This document shows, piece after piece, positions 8,534 through 17,295 of a stretch of DNA of 64,000 nt; the first letter of the stretch is position 1, and each line of letters begins with the position of its first letter. Below the pieces are notes generated by a model. It saw nothing but the letters and a program-made list of their open reading frames with translations, was not told the origin of the DNA and did no database searches. Source of the DNA: Agathobaculum sp. NTUH-O15-33 (lineage in GTDB: Bacteria > Bacillota > Clostridia > Oscillospirales > Butyricicoccaceae); contig NZ_CP136187.1 in assembly GCF_033193315.1 (NCBI RefSeq), positions 1,240,001 through 1,304,000 of the forward strand. Direction: 5' to 3'. The position numbers and the translations under genes are program-made.

Positions 8534-8936
8534 ATAGGCTCTATTTTCGCGCTTTTCCGACATGCGGGCGGGCGGTTTGCCGGCCGGTGAAGCGAAAATA
8601 AGCCTGCCGGTTTCATCAATCGCAAGAAAAGACAGCGCGGCCGAGATTTTTTCAAAAATCTCGCCGCGTTTGTTTTTTTTGGCCGCGCCGCCGCTTTTTT
8701 TAGGAATTGTCAACAAAACGGGAAGCGACGATTTATTGACATTGGCGGATAGCGCGGGGCCGCGCGCGGGCGCTGTTTTTCGGCGGCCTGAAAAGTGAGC
8801 AACTATTTCCTGTTTCTTTGCGCGTCGCTTCGATATGATGAGGACAATCCAAGCTGCAAACGGCAAACAGCGGTGAACAAACGGCAGGACAAATCAAGCA
8901 ACGGCAGAACGAACAAAAGGGAGGGGGCTGCGCGAT
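8534..8936 (+). promoter_or_regulatory. Control region of the first sugar ABC operon
   Basis: A 403-base region without a supported gene. TATGAT (8833-8838) is a reasonable -10, but the -35 position (8810-8815, CTGTTT) is poor, which suits an activator-dependent promoter served by the AraC protein upstream (inference). GGGAGGGGG at about 8920-8928 is the ribosome site for the ATPase gene. Confidence 0.45.
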
Positions 8937-10469
8937 ATGGAGCAAGCAGGCGAATTTTTGCTGGAGCTGCGCAATATCGTCAAGGTATTTCCGGGCGTGC
9001 GCGCGCTGGACGGGGTGTCGCTCCGCATCCGGGCGGGCCGGGTGCATGTGATCTGCGGGGAGAACGGCGCGGGAAAGTCGACGCTGATGAAGGTCATCAA
9101 CGGCACCTACGCCGCGGACGAGGGCGAGATGCTTTTTCGCGGCAAGCCGGTCGGGCGGCACACGGTATACGATACCATTTCCATGGGCATTGCGATGATC
9201 TATCAGGAATTGAACCCGATCCGGGAGATGACGATCGCCGAAAATATCTTTCTGGGGCGCGAGCCGGTAAGGCGCGGGTTTGTGGATTACGATACGCTCT
9301 ACGGCGACACGCAGGCGTTGCTCGACCGCCTGCACATGCCGTTTCAGGCGCGCCAACGGATGAAGGAGCTGTCGATCGCCGGGCAGCAGTTGGTCGAGAT
9401 CGCGCACGCGATCTCGATGAACGCCTCGCTCATCATCATGGACGAGCCGACCTCCGCCATCGCGGAGACCGAGGCCGAGGTGCTTTTCCGGCAGATAGCC
9501 GCCCTGCGCGAACAGGGGGTGGCCATTATTTACATCACGCACAAAATGGACGAGCTGTTCCGCATCGCGGATGAGATCACGATCATACGCGACGGCAAGT
9601 GGGTGGAGACCGGCCCGGTCGGGGCGTACGACGTGAACAAGGTCATCAGCCGCATGGTGGGGCGCGAGATCACCGAAATATTCCCCAAGGACACGGCGGT
9701 GCCGATCGGGCCGACGTTGTTTGAGGCGCGGCGGCTGACGCAGAGCAAAAAGGACGGCGGCCGGTTTCGCGACGTCAGCTTCTCCGTGCGGGCGGGCGAA
9801 ATTCTTGGGTTTTCCGGGCTGGTCGGCGCGGGCCGGAGCGAAGTGATGCGCGCGATTTTCGGGCTGGACCCGCTGAGCGAGGGCGAGATTTTGCTGGAGG
9901 GCAAGCCGCTTGCCATCCGCCATACGTCGGACGCGATCCGGGCGGGCGTCGCCATGATCAACGAGGACCGCAAGGGCTACGGCTTGGTGCTGGGGCGGGA
10001 TATTCACGATAACATCGCGCTGGTCAACCTAGACCGGTTCACGCGCGCCGGCATGTGGGTCAGCGACAAGGAGATCGACCGGGCGGCCGAGGAAATGATC
10101 GAGCTGCTGCGCATCAAGGTGCCGCACCAGCGCGTGCAGGCGCGGACGCTTTCGGGCGGCAACCAGCAAAAGGTCGTGCTGGCCAAGTGGCTGATCGGCA
10201 AGGTGAAGGTGATGATCTTCGACGAGCCGACGCGCGGCATCGACGTGGGCGCGAAAAGCGAAATACACAAGCTGATGTGCCGGTTCGCGCGGCAGGGCAT
10301 GGCGATCATCATGGTATCCTCCGAGCTGCCCGAGATCCTCGGCATGTCCGACCGCGTGGCCGTCATGCGGGACGGGCGCATCAACGGGATATTAGACCGC
10401 GCGGAGGCGACGCAGGAGCGCATCATGATGCTGGCGACAAAGGGAGCGGATGAAAATGAATGCAAATAG
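8937..10469 (+). CDS. Sugar ABC transporter ATPase, tandem-domain (RbsA/MglA type)
   Basis: A 510-residue cytoplasmic ATPase with two ABC domains, the hallmark of CUT2 carbohydrate importers. Walker A of the first domain is GENGAGKST (41-49); the second domain has the degenerate GLVGAGRSE in its place and an intact signature LSGGNQQ (about 405). This asymmetry is normal for RbsA/MglA proteins. The next gene starts 20 bases before its stop. It is closely similar to the ATPase at 60604-62124, including a near-identical C-terminal third, indicating a paralogous pair. Context with IolE- and IolG-like genes suggests inositol, a related polyol or a sugar. Confidence 0.95.
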   Translation: MEQAGEFLLELRNIVKVFPGVRALDGVSLRIRAGRVHVICGENGAGKSTLMKVINGTYAADEGEMLFRGKPVGRHTVYDTISMGIAMIYQELNPIREMTIAENIFLGREPVRRGFVDYDTLYGDTQALLDRLHMPFQARQRMKELSIAGQQLVEIAHAISMNASLIIMDEPTSAIAETEAEVLFRQIAALREQGVAIIYITHKMDELFRIADEITIIRDGKWVETGPVGAYDVNKVISRMVGREITEIFPKDTAVPIGPTLFEARRLTQSKKDGGRFRDVSFSVRAGEILGFSGLVGAGRSEVMRAIFGLDPLSEGEILLEGKPLAIRHTSDAIRAGVAMINEDRKGYGLVLGRDIHDNIALVNLDRFTRAGMWVSDKEIDRAAEEMIELLRIKVPHQRVQARTLSGGNQQKVVLAKWLIGKVKVMIFDEPTRGIDVGAKSEIHKLMCRFARQGMAIIMVSSELPEILGMSDRVAVMRDGRINGILDRAEATQERIMMLATKGADENECK

Positions 10470-11457
10470 CACGGCAATGGGCAAGCGGCGGTTCAACTTC
10501 GGCCGGTTTTACGGAAAATACGGCACGATCCTGCTGCTGGTCCTTCTGTTTATACTGGCAAGCATGTTTGTACCGGGCTTTTTCGCCCAGAAAAACCTGA
10601 CCAATATTTTGCGGCAGATCGCCGTCGTCACCATACTGGGCTTCGGCGTGGAGTTTGTCATTATTTTGGGGCATATCAACGTCGCGCTGGGGTCGGAGAT
10701 CGCGCTGCTCGGCTGCATTTCCTGCCTGACCATGGTAGGGCTGCAGGAGCGGCTGGGCGCGGGGCCCGCGCTGGCGCTGTCCCTATGCGCCGCTATGGGC
10801 ATGGGCGCGGTGATCGGCGGCGTCAACGGCTATGTGATCACCAAATTCAACATCCCCGCATTTATCATGACGCTGGCCGTCACCACGGTGGCGCGCGGCT
10901 CCGCGCTGCTCATCACCGGCGGCAAGCCGGTTTCCGGCATGGACGCGGCGTACAAGGTGATCGGGCAGGGCTATATCGGCCCGCTTCCCATTTCGGTGCT
11001 CATTCTGGCCGTTCTGTTCGCGGTTTGCTGGATCATTTTGAACAAGCTGCGCTTTGGGCGGCACCTGTTCGCCGTGGGCGGTAATATCAACGCCGCGGAG
11101 GCTTCGGGCATCCGATCCAAAAACGTGGTGCGCAAGGCGTTTCTGATCGACGGCCTGATGGCGGCGGTCGCGGGCGTTTTGTTCATGAGCCGCATGGGCA
11201 CGGCGCAGCCCTCGGCGGGCGTGGCCTATGAATTTGACGCGATCACGGCCTGCGTGGTCGGCGGCACGTCGCTTTCGGGCGGCTCGGGCACGGTGACCGG
11301 CACGCTGATCGGCGCGATCATTGTCGGCATCATCAACAACGCGCAAAATCTGCTCGGCATCAGCGCCTATTGGCAGCAGATCGTCAAGGGGCTGATCATA
11401 CTGGTCGCGGTCATAATCGACGTGGTGACCAAGCAGGCGGCGACGCGGGCCAAGTGA
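10450..11457 (+). CDS. Sugar ABC transporter permease (RbsC type)
   Basis: A 335-residue integral membrane protein of the BPD_transp_2 family with about ten hydrophobic helices. It carries family landmarks such as ILGHINVALGSEIALLG near 70-90, NGYVITKFNIPAFIMTLAV and SGIRSKNV, plus the C-terminal GGTSLSGGSGTVTGTLIGA loop. It forms the homodimeric channel with the preceding ATPase. ATG 10450 overlaps the ATPase gene by 20 bases, and GGAG lies just upstream, so the two are translationally coupled. It is a clear paralogue of 62117-63106. Confidence 0.95.
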   Translation: MKMNANSTAMGKRRFNFGRFYGKYGTILLLVLLFILASMFVPGFFAQKNLTNILRQIAVVTILGFGVEFVIILGHINVALGSEIALLGCISCLTMVGLQERLGAGPALALSLCAAMGMGAVIGGVNGYVITKFNIPAFIMTLAVTTVARGSALLITGGKPVSGMDAAYKVIGQGYIGPLPISVLILAVLFAVCWIILNKLRFGRHLFAVGGNINAAEASGIRSKNVVRKAFLIDGLMAAVAGVLFMSRMGTAQPSAGVAYEFDAITACVVGGTSLSGGSGTVTGTLIGAIIVGIINNAQNLLGISAYWQQIVKGLIILVAVIIDVVTKQAATRAK

Positions 11458-11520
11458 GTGAGCCGGACGCACAGCGTCTTGCCATATCGAAATGAACGGA
11501 ACAAAAAGGAGGAGACAAAC

Positions 11521-12519
11521 ATGGCAAAAGCAAACAAATGGATCGCGGCGGCGCTGGCTGGCGCGATGCTGACGGGCCTGCTGGCGGGCTGCGGCGCGCC
11601 GGCGGAAACGGAAGGACAGGGGAGCGGCGCGGGCGCGGACGCGGACGGCGCGCCCACGGACGGCGGCACGTTCACGGTGGCCTATTGCAACGCCAACGAC
11701 GCGGACACCTTCTGCGCCATCCGCAAGGACGCGCTGATTGAAAAGGTCGATGCGTCGGGCAAGCCGTTTGAACTGCAATGCGCCGACGCGATGGGCGATT
11801 CCACCAAGCAGCTCGGCGACGCGGATACGTTTATCGCCGCGGGGGTGGACGTGCTCATCATCAACCCGATCGATTCGGACGCGGTCGTTCCGGCGGTGCA
11901 GTCCGCGAACGCGGCGGGCATTCCGGTCGTGCTGGCGGGCGTCAAGGCGACCGCGGGCGATTATATCTATGTCGGCTCGCGCGATTATGAGGCGGGGCAC
12001 ATGCAGGGCGAATTTATGGCCAAGTCGCTGCCGCAGAACGCCAAGGTGCTCTATCTGGCCGGCACCTCGGGCGCGCAGCATTCGGTGGAGCGGCACGACG
12101 GTTTTCTCGACGCGCTGGAAGAAGCCGGGCGCGGCGATGTTGAGATTTTAGCCGAGCTGGACGGCAACTACGAAATGGCCAAGGGCATGCAGTTCACCGA
12201 GGATTGGATCCAAAAGTACGACCGGTTTGACGCGATCGTCGCCGCGAACGATTCAATGGCGCTGGGCGCGGTCGAAGCGCTCAAGGGCGCGAACCGCCTT
12301 GCGGGCGTGCAGGTGACCGGCATTGACGGCCTGAAGGAGGCGTACGCGGCCATACAGGCGGGCGAAATGGTGCAAACGATCTTGCAGAACGCGCCCGGAC
12401 AGGCCGAAGCGGCGTACGACGTGGCCATGCGGCTGAAAAACGGCGAAAATGTGGACAGCGAGGTGCTTGTGCCGTTTGAATCGGTCACGGCGGACAATGT
12501 CGATCAGTACGCATCATAA
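11521..12519 (+). CDS. Sugar-binding lipoprotein of CUT2 ABC transporter
   Basis: A 332-residue secreted lipoprotein. The signal peptide ends in LLAGC (lipidation cysteine about residue 24) and is followed by a Gly/Ala/Asp-rich linker of about 30 residues. The rest is a Peripla_BP_4 fold (RbsB/MglB type): the tract around VDVLIINPIDSDAVVP forms the ligand cleft, and AANDSMALGAVEALKG is typical of ribose- and inositol-binding proteins. ATG 11521 follows AAGGAGGAG. It is held outside the membrane and delivers substrate to the permease upstream. The ligand is unknown. Confidence 0.94.
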   Translation: MAKANKWIAAALAGAMLTGLLAGCGAPAETEGQGSGAGADADGAPTDGGTFTVAYCNANDADTFCAIRKDALIEKVDASGKPFELQCADAMGDSTKQLGDADTFIAAGVDVLIINPIDSDAVVPAVQSANAAGIPVVLAGVKATAGDYIYVGSRDYEAGHMQGEFMAKSLPQNAKVLYLAGTSGAQHSVERHDGFLDALEEAGRGDVEILAELDGNYEMAKGMQFTEDWIQKYDRFDAIVAANDSMALGAVEALKGANRLAGVQVTGIDGLKEAYAAIQAGEMVQTILQNAPGQAEAAYDVAMRLKNGENVDSEVLVPFESVTADNVDQYAS

Positions 12520-12538
12520 AACAGGAGGCGAAAACAGC

Positions 12539-13411
12539 ATGAAAACAAAAGTAGGCGTGGCGCCGGATTCATGGGGCGTGATCTATGTAAAGGACGATAA
12601 GCAGCCGCCGTGGGAGCAGGTGCTGGACGAGATGGCGCAGGCCGGGTTCGCGGGCGTGGAGCTTGGCCCTTGGGGCTTTTTCCCCAATACCGTGGATACC
12701 CTGCACCCGGCGCTGGAAAAGCGCGGCCTAACGCTCGCGTCCGCCACGCTGCCGGTCGAACCGGTGACGGAGGAACGGCTCGCGGCCGCGCTGCGCACGG
12801 TGGACGACATGTGCGAGCTGCTGCGCAGCTTCCCGGACGCGCGCCATATCGTACTGCTGCCCGAGGTGATCGCCCGGAGCGATTGGGGCGCGTATTGCGC
12901 GGGCTGCCAGAAAATTTACGAGTACGCAAAGGAAAAATACGGCGTGACCTGCGTCATGCATCCGCACCTGACCGACAAGACCTTTTTAAAGGACCCGGAA
13001 AACTGGCTGACCATTGAGACCGAGGAACAGATCGAACGCTTTCTGCGGGACACGGCGGTGCCGCTCTGTCTGGATACCGGGCACCATGTTTGCTGCGGCG
13101 GCGATCCGGTGGCGTTTTACCGCAAATGGAGCGCGCGCATTCCGTTCCTGCACATCAAGGACTGCGACCGCGCCGTGCGGGATAGGATGCTGCGCGAGCG
13201 TTTGACGCCCGTGCAGGCCTCGGGCGAGGGGATTTTCCGCGGCCCCGGCGAGGGGATGATCGACTTTGTAGCGTTTCGCCGCGAGCTGGAAGCGGCGGGG
13301 TACGAAGGCTGGCTGATCATCGAGCACGACTGTTATCCGGCGCAGCCGGGCCGCCCCCTGCCCGCCGCCAAACGCGACCGCGAGGCGATGCGCGCGCTGG
13401 GCCTTGGCTGA
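12539..13411 (+). CDS. Sugar phosphate isomerase/epimerase family, IolE-like
   Basis: A 290-residue TIM-barrel (AP endonuclease-2-like) protein. The N-terminal VGVAPDSWGV is typical of the 2-keto-myo-inositol dehydratase (IolE) and related branch. Metal ligands expected of the family are visible: E near residue 40 (GVELGPWG), an Asp/His pair in LCLDTGHH, H in FLHIKDCD and Glu in IIEHDCY. The start is ATG 12539 behind ACAGGAGG. It lies 19 bases after the binding-protein gene and 30 before an IolG-like dehydrogenase, so it is part of the same operon. Function as inosose dehydratase is plausible but not proven; a plain epimerase is the alternative. Confidence 0.8.
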   Translation: MKTKVGVAPDSWGVIYVKDDKQPPWEQVLDEMAQAGFAGVELGPWGFFPNTVDTLHPALEKRGLTLASATLPVEPVTEERLAAALRTVDDMCELLRSFPDARHIVLLPEVIARSDWGAYCAGCQKIYEYAKEKYGVTCVMHPHLTDKTFLKDPENWLTIETEEQIERFLRDTAVPLCLDTGHHVCCGGDPVAFYRKWSARIPFLHIKDCDRAVRDRMLRERLTPVQASGEGIFRGPGEGMIDFVAFRRELEAAGYEGWLIIEHDCYPAQPGRPLPAAKRDREAMRALGLG

Positions 13412-13441
13412 AAAAACGACGATACGGAAAAGAGGACTTGC

Positions 13442-14458
13442 ATGAAAAAAATAAAAATCGGCTCGGCCGGGCTGGGCCGTCTGGGCTATGAGCATGCGTG
13501 CAATCTGGCGCGCGAGGTCGTGAACGCCGAACTGGCCGCGATCTGCGACGTGGATCAGGCGCTGCTGGGCCGGGTGGCCGAAGAGCTGGGCGTACCAAAA
13601 ACCTATGCGGACTTTGAAGCGATGTGCGCGGACCCGGCGCTGGACGCGGTCGCGATCATCACGCCCTCCGCGCTGCATACCGAGCAGATCGAGATCGCCA
13701 TGCGGCACGGCAAGCATGTGTTCTGCGAAAAACCGCTCGGCACGACGGTGGAGCAATGCAAGCGGGCGGAGCGGATCGTCGAAGCGCATCCGGAGCTGAT
13801 CTTTCAGCTCGGCTTCAACCGCCGCTTTGACAAAAACTACGCGGAGGCCAAACGCAGGATCGACGCGGGCGAACTTGGCAAGATCATTTTGGTGCGCTCC
13901 TACACGCACGACTGCGTTTCCATGATCGAGCAGGCGCTGGCGTTCGCGCCGCATTCCGGCAGCAATTTCCTCGATATGACGGTGCACGATATCGACCTGA
14001 TCCGGTGGTTCACCGGGTCGGAGATCAAAAACCTGTGGGGCATTGGCGGCGTGTTCGAGTACGATTTATACCGCGAATTGCACGACGGCGACAATATCAG
14101 CGCCTTGGTGCAGTGCGATAACGAGGCCATGGGCTTTATGTTCGCCGGGCGCGCGGCCGCGCAGGGCTTCCATTTCGAGACCGAGGTGATCGGCACCAAG
14201 GGTTCGCTGCGCATCGGCTCTGTTTCGACGGATACGCAGATCGAGGTGCTCGACGCGCACGGCTACTGCCGCCCGGGCTATCAGGATTTTGTGAGCCGCT
14301 GGCACGCGTCCTACGTGGCCGAGCTGATCGGCTTCGCGGACTGTGTGCGGGAGGGCCGCCGCCCCGCGGTCACGGTTTATGACGGTACGGCGGTGTCCGA
14401 AGCGGCGTACCGCTGTCTGGAATCCTTTCAAACCGGCCGCATGCTGCCGATCCGCTGA
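13442..14458 (+). CDS. Gfo/Idh/MocA-family oxidoreductase, IolG-like
   Basis: A 338-residue NAD(P)-dependent dehydrogenase. The N-terminal Rossmann fold has GLGRLG (about 10-15). CEKPLG (about 97-102) supplies the catalytic Lys, and the downstream DMTVHDIDL tract holds the Asp and His that complete the active site of inositol 2-dehydrogenases. With the IolE-like enzyme upstream it could oxidise then dehydrate inositol or a similar polyol brought in by the ABC transporter. ATG 13442 follows AAAAGAGGA. It is the last gene of the operon and is followed by a large hairpin. Exact substrate and product are inferred from context. Confidence 0.85.
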   Translation: MKKIKIGSAGLGRLGYEHACNLAREVVNAELAAICDVDQALLGRVAEELGVPKTYADFEAMCADPALDAVAIITPSALHTEQIEIAMRHGKHVFCEKPLGTTVEQCKRAERIVEAHPELIFQLGFNRRFDKNYAEAKRRIDAGELGKIILVRSYTHDCVSMIEQALAFAPHSGSNFLDMTVHDIDLIRWFTGSEIKNLWGIGGVFEYDLYRELHDGDNISALVQCDNEAMGFMFAGRAAAQGFHFETEVIGTKGSLRIGSVSTDTQIEVLDAHGYCRPGYQDFVSRWHASYVAELIGFADCVREGRRPAVTVYDGTAVSEAAYRCLESFQTGRMLPIR

Positions 14459-14479
14459 ACCGCATTCCCAAAACGATGA

Positions 14480-14521
14480 AACGGCCCGGCTCCTTCGCGT
14501 GGACGAAGGAGCCGGGCCGTT
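14480..14521 (+). terminator. Long hairpin ending the first sugar operon
   Basis: An 18-bp perfect stem (14480-14497 with 14504-14521) around a six-base loop. There is no T run after it, so it may act as a processing or stability hairpin or a weak terminator. Confidence 0.65.
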
Positions 14522-14540
14522 ATGCCATGGAACGCCGGGG

Positions 14541-14600
14541 TTGACAGCCGCTGGATTTGTGGTATACTATAGTTACTAAATTACTAATTTACTAACTATG
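14541..14600 (+). promoter_or_regulatory. Promoter with three TTACTAA repeats
   Basis: TTGACA (14541-14546) with TATACT (14563-14568, spacer 16) or TACTAT (14565-14570, spacer 18). The initially transcribed region carries three copies of TTACTAA (within 14573-14596), spaced 8-9 bases, which could be an operator or an unstructured leader. Confidence 0.65.
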
Positions 14601-14617
14601 AAAGAAGGGAAGGACCC

Positions 14618-15115
14618 ATGCAGATACCAACGACACTTAAGCACAAGCCGGTCGTAACGGTGGAAAATTACGAAAACGTGGATGGGCGCAGCGCGTACGA
14701 AAGCGACGCGAAGGGCCTGTCGCTGGGCCTAGCCCAGTGGAACGACCGGGGCCGGGTGGATATCTCCGCCAAGGTATGGCGTTACACGGGCGAAAAGTGG
14801 TCGCGCCAGTCGGAAGAGCTGCCGCTGCACCGCGTGCTCGATCTGGCGATTTTGACCTGCCGCGCGCGGCAGTATTTTTCGGACGCGTACCGCTATCCCA
14901 AGCTGTACAACGAGGACGACCCGCAGATCGACCGCATCGGCTTGCAGGGCGATGCGATGACGGTGGCCGTGTGCAAGAACAACCCCATGATCGACGAGGA
15001 CATCAAGCTCTTCGCGGACGCGCTCTCGCGCGACGACGAGCTGCTGGCCGAACGGCTGCACGTGCTCGCGAACCTGTTGCAGGATATGGGCTACGGCCGG
15101 CGCAAGAAGGACTGA
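14618..15115 (+). CDS. Conserved hypothetical protein (possibly DUF6530)
   Basis: A 165-residue soluble protein with no signal peptide or membrane segment. The central tract with LGLAQWNDRGRVDISAKVWR and WSRQSEELPLHRVLDLAI matches, from memory, a conserved clostridial family that I believe is DUF6530; the assignment is tentative and the function is unknown. ATG 14618 follows GAAGGGAAGGA. It is monocistronic, with its own promoter and the TTACTAA-rich leader. It is rich in acidic residues toward the C-terminus. No catalytic motif is evident. Confidence 0.8.
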   Translation: MQIPTTLKHKPVVTVENYENVDGRSAYESDAKGLSLGLAQWNDRGRVDISAKVWRYTGEKWSRQSEELPLHRVLDLAILTCRARQYFSDAYRYPKLYNEDDPQIDRIGLQGDAMTVAVCKNNPMIDEDIKLFADALSRDDELLAERLHVLANLLQDMGYGRRKKD

Positions 15116-15127
15116 CGGAAGTCGCGA

Positions 15128-15249
15128 GGACGGCGCGGCGCCCTCGGCGCGCCCAGTTTTGCCGGTGCTTCGCTCTCGGCGGGCTGGGTCAGCCCGCCCT
15201 ACTCGATAGGCGATCGCCCATGTTGTAGGGCGGCGTGACCCACGCCGCC
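15128..15249. repeat. Decayed GC-rich repeat with hairpin
   Basis: Contains a degenerate piece of inverted-repeat family 1 (GCGCCCTCGGCGCGCC, GGTGCTTCGCTCTCGG) and a perfect 9-bp stem, GGCGGCGTG (15229-15237) with CACGCCGCC (15241-15249). The hairpin arm and the following GTACGCGGCTACCGC also occur in the arms of the element at 19985-20207. It separates convergent genes and could serve as their terminator. Confidence 0.6.
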
Positions 15250-15305
15250 GTACGCGGCTACCGCGTTTGCTGTGCGCAGTTTGGGCGGGCGGTGAAGGGG
15301 GCGGT

Positions 15306-16118
15306 TCAGTTCATCAGGCCGTCGAGGAAGTATTTGTTGAACAGTTCAAGCTGGTCGTACATGATGCCGTGGCCCGAGCAGTCCAGCGTGTACAGGCGCG
15401 AGCCGGGAATGGCTTCGTGCTGGTACGCGGCAAGCTCGCTGGAAACGACCACGTCCTTGTCGCCGTGGATGATGGTGGTCGGCACATGTACGCAGTCCAG
15501 ATCGCGGCGGCCGTCCTCGTCGCGCAGCGCGAAGGCGCTTTGCACCGTGCCCACGCCCGACGCGGAAAGCGCGATCTGCTCGAACCAATCCTTGACCGAA
15601 TCCGGGTGCGGGCTGGCGAACAGCTGCTCGTGGCTGAACCGGCAGGCGAGTTGGGGCCGGTCGGTCTGCGCCAGCTCGATCAGTTCGTCCACCGCCTCGC
15701 GCGTCATGCCGTAGGGGAAGCCGGGGCGCTCGGTCCAGCTCGGCGCGGCGGCGGCAAGCAGCAGCAAACGGCATACGCCGTACCCACGGAATTTGCGCAT
15801 GTAACGCAGCACGATCGCGCCGCCCATGGAAAAGCCGACCAGCGCGAAGCAGCATAGGCCGAGCGCGCGGACGACGCAGTACAGATCGGCCGCCATCTGA
15901 TCGTAGCAGTAGCCGTGCGCGGGCGCGTCCGATTCGCCGAAGCCGCGCAGGTCGATGGCGATCACGCGGTAATCGTGCCGGGTGAGCAGCTCGATCTGGT
16001 ATTCGTAAATTTTGTGGGAAAGCGGCCAGCCGTGAACGAGCACGGCCGTGCGCCGTCCGCAGGGGTTGTATTCAAAAACGGCGATTTTTACGCCGTCCGT
16101 CGATCTGACATAAAACAT
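15306..16118 (-). CDS. Alpha/beta hydrolase
   Basis: A 270-residue alpha/beta-fold hydrolase. The oxyanion region is HGWPLS near residue 29, the nucleophile elbow is GFSMGG (about 94-99, Ser nucleophile), the acid is in IHGDKD, and the catalytic His lies in SGHG near the C-terminus. It resembles the haloperoxidase/esterase group. The substrate is unknown; this superfamily hydrolyses esters, peroxyacids, lactones and more. It is encoded opposite to its neighbours, with an AGGAGG-type site before ATG 16118. No signal peptide, so it is cytoplasmic. Confidence 0.9.
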   Translation of the reverse strand: MFYVRSTDGVKIAVFEYNPCGRRTAVLVHGWPLSHKIYEYQIELLTRHDYRVIAIDLRGFGESDAPAHGYCYDQMAADLYCVVRALGLCCFALVGFSMGGAIVLRYMRKFRGYGVCRLLLLAAAAPSWTERPGFPYGMTREAVDELIELAQTDRPQLACRFSHEQLFASPHPDSVKDWFEQIALSASGVGTVQSAFALRDEDGRRDLDCVHVPTTIIHGDKDVVVSSELAAYQHEAIPGSRLYTLDCSGHGIMYDQLELFNKYFLDGLMN

Positions 16119-16173
16119 AGGGGGTTCCTCCTTTTTGCGTTTCCCTTCATACTATGCACCCGTGGCAAAAGGC

Positions 16174-16202
16174 TTGCATCGCCGGGCGGGGCGTGGTATT
16201 AT
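16174..16202 (+). promoter_or_regulatory. Promoter of the sugar O-acetyltransferase gene
   Basis: TTGCAT (16174-16179), a 17-base spacer and TATTAT (16197-16202), 30 bases before the start codon. Confidence 0.7.
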
Positions 16203-16232
16203 CGTTTCGATAGGCCAAAAGGAGGAATTTTT

Positions 16233-16814
16233 ATGACGGAAAAAGAAAAAGCGGCCCTTGGGCTGCTTTATGACGCGAATTACGATCCGCAAATTCTGGC
16301 GGACCGCGCACGCGCGCAGGATATATGCCTTGATTATAACCAAACGCGCACCGCGCAGGCGGGGGAGCGCCTTCGTATTTTGCAAGCGCTGCTCGCGCGC
16401 TGCGACGAGCATATTATCATCGAGCCGCCGTTTTTCGTGGATTACGGCTACAATATGCGGGTGGGCAAGCATTTTTACGCCAACCACAACCTAACCGTGC
16501 TGGACGGCGCGCCCGTTACCTTTGGCGATCATGTGTACCTTTCGCCGAACTGCGGGTTTTACACGGCGGGCCACCCGCTGGACGCCGCCGAGCGCAACGC
16601 CGGGCTGGAATACGCCAAGCCCATCACCGTGGGCAATAACGTTTGGATCGGCGCGCACGTTTGCGTGCTGCCCGGCGTGACGATCGGGGATGGCAGCGTG
16701 ATCGGCGCGGGCAGCGTGGTCAACCGGGATATTCCCGCCGGGGTGCTCGCCGCGGGCAACCCCTGCCGCGTGCTCCGCGCAATCGAGCCCAAGCCCCGCC
16801 GCGTCATTCTGTAA
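16233..16814 (+). CDS. Maltose/galactoside O-acetyltransferase (Maa/LacA type)
   Basis: A 193-residue trimeric left-handed beta-helix acetyltransferase. It has the N-terminal Mac domain (about 1-55, LYDANYDPQILADRARAQ), then hexapeptide repeats with VGNNVWIGAHVCVLPGVTIG near 135-155. The catalytic His is in TAGHPLD (about 115). The enzyme moves acetyl from acetyl-CoA to a sugar 6-hydroxyl, possibly detoxifying non-metabolised sugars. ATG 16233 follows AAAGGAGGAAT. A second, more divergent member is at 54249-54833. It has its own promoter and is convergent with the small gene at 16822-16998. Confidence 0.92.
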   Translation: MTEKEKAALGLLYDANYDPQILADRARAQDICLDYNQTRTAQAGERLRILQALLARCDEHIIIEPPFFVDYGYNMRVGKHFYANHNLTVLDGAPVTFGDHVYLSPNCGFYTAGHPLDAAERNAGLEYAKPITVGNNVWIGAHVCVLPGVTIGDGSVIGAGSVVNRDIPAGVLAAGNPCRVLRAIEPKPRRVIL

Positions 16815-16821
16815 CGCCGCG

Positions 16822-16998
16822 TCAGTTTTGGCGGCGCACGATCGCGTAATCGTCGTCCGACCGGTAATAGGGGCAGGCCTTCACATGGCCCGCTTGCAGG
16901 CGGTATAGCTCGTCCTGATCGATATAGGCCTCGCAGAAATACGCGTCCGCCTCGTCGTCATAGACGTTCAGGGCGCAGGTATCACAGTTTTGTTCCAT
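16822..16998 (-). CDS. 58-residue Cys-containing protein (DUF6472-like)
   Basis: The protein starts MEQNCDTCALNVYDDE and ends YAIVRRQN. It has CDTC near the N-terminus and further cysteines in YFCEAY and KACPYYR, a pattern that could bind a metal or form disulfides. It matches, from memory, a widespread clostridial small family that I believe is DUF6472 (tentative). The ribosome site GGAGCGAGGTGA is before ATG 16998, and TACAAT on the minus strand (about 17018-17023) is a plausible -10. Function unknown. Only 7 bases separate its end from the convergent acetyltransferase. Confidence 0.78.
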   Translation of the reverse strand: MEQNCDTCALNVYDDEADAYFCEAYIDQDELYRLQAGHVKACPYYRSDDDYAIVRRQN

Positions 16999-17079
16999 GG
17001 GAAAATCACCTCGCTCCTATTGTAGCACAGAGCGGCGTCCGGGGCAAATGCATAGAATGCCCACGGAGGTGAGAAACGA

Positions 17080-17295
17080 ATGGATCTAAGAAACGGCCGC
17101 GTGACCGTGGGCGAGCTGATGCAAAACGCGCGCGTGCGCGCGCTGCTGATGCAGGAATTTCCCATCCTGCGCGACGCGAACGTGCGCCGCCGGGTGTACG
17201 GCATGCCGCTTTACCGCATTTTGCAGATGGGGCGGCGGTTTGTGCCGCAAAGCCGTATCGACGGCCTGCTGCGGCAGGTGCGGGACATGAAATAA
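17080..17295 (+). CDS. Small hypothetical protein, 71 residues
   Basis: A basic, Arg-rich protein with the N-terminal MDLRNGRVTVGELMQN and a helical remainder. It follows a GGAGGTGAG site. The MDLRNG/TVGELL opening recurs, from memory, in small uncharacterised clostridial proteins and at the start of some larger glycosidase-linked ones. No catalytic residues or membrane segment are seen. It is divergent from the DUF6472-like gene 80 bases away. Function unknown. Confidence 0.65.
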   Translation: MDLRNGRVTVGELMQNARVRALLMQEFPILRDANVRRRVYGMPLYRILQMGRRFVPQSRIDGLLRQVRDMK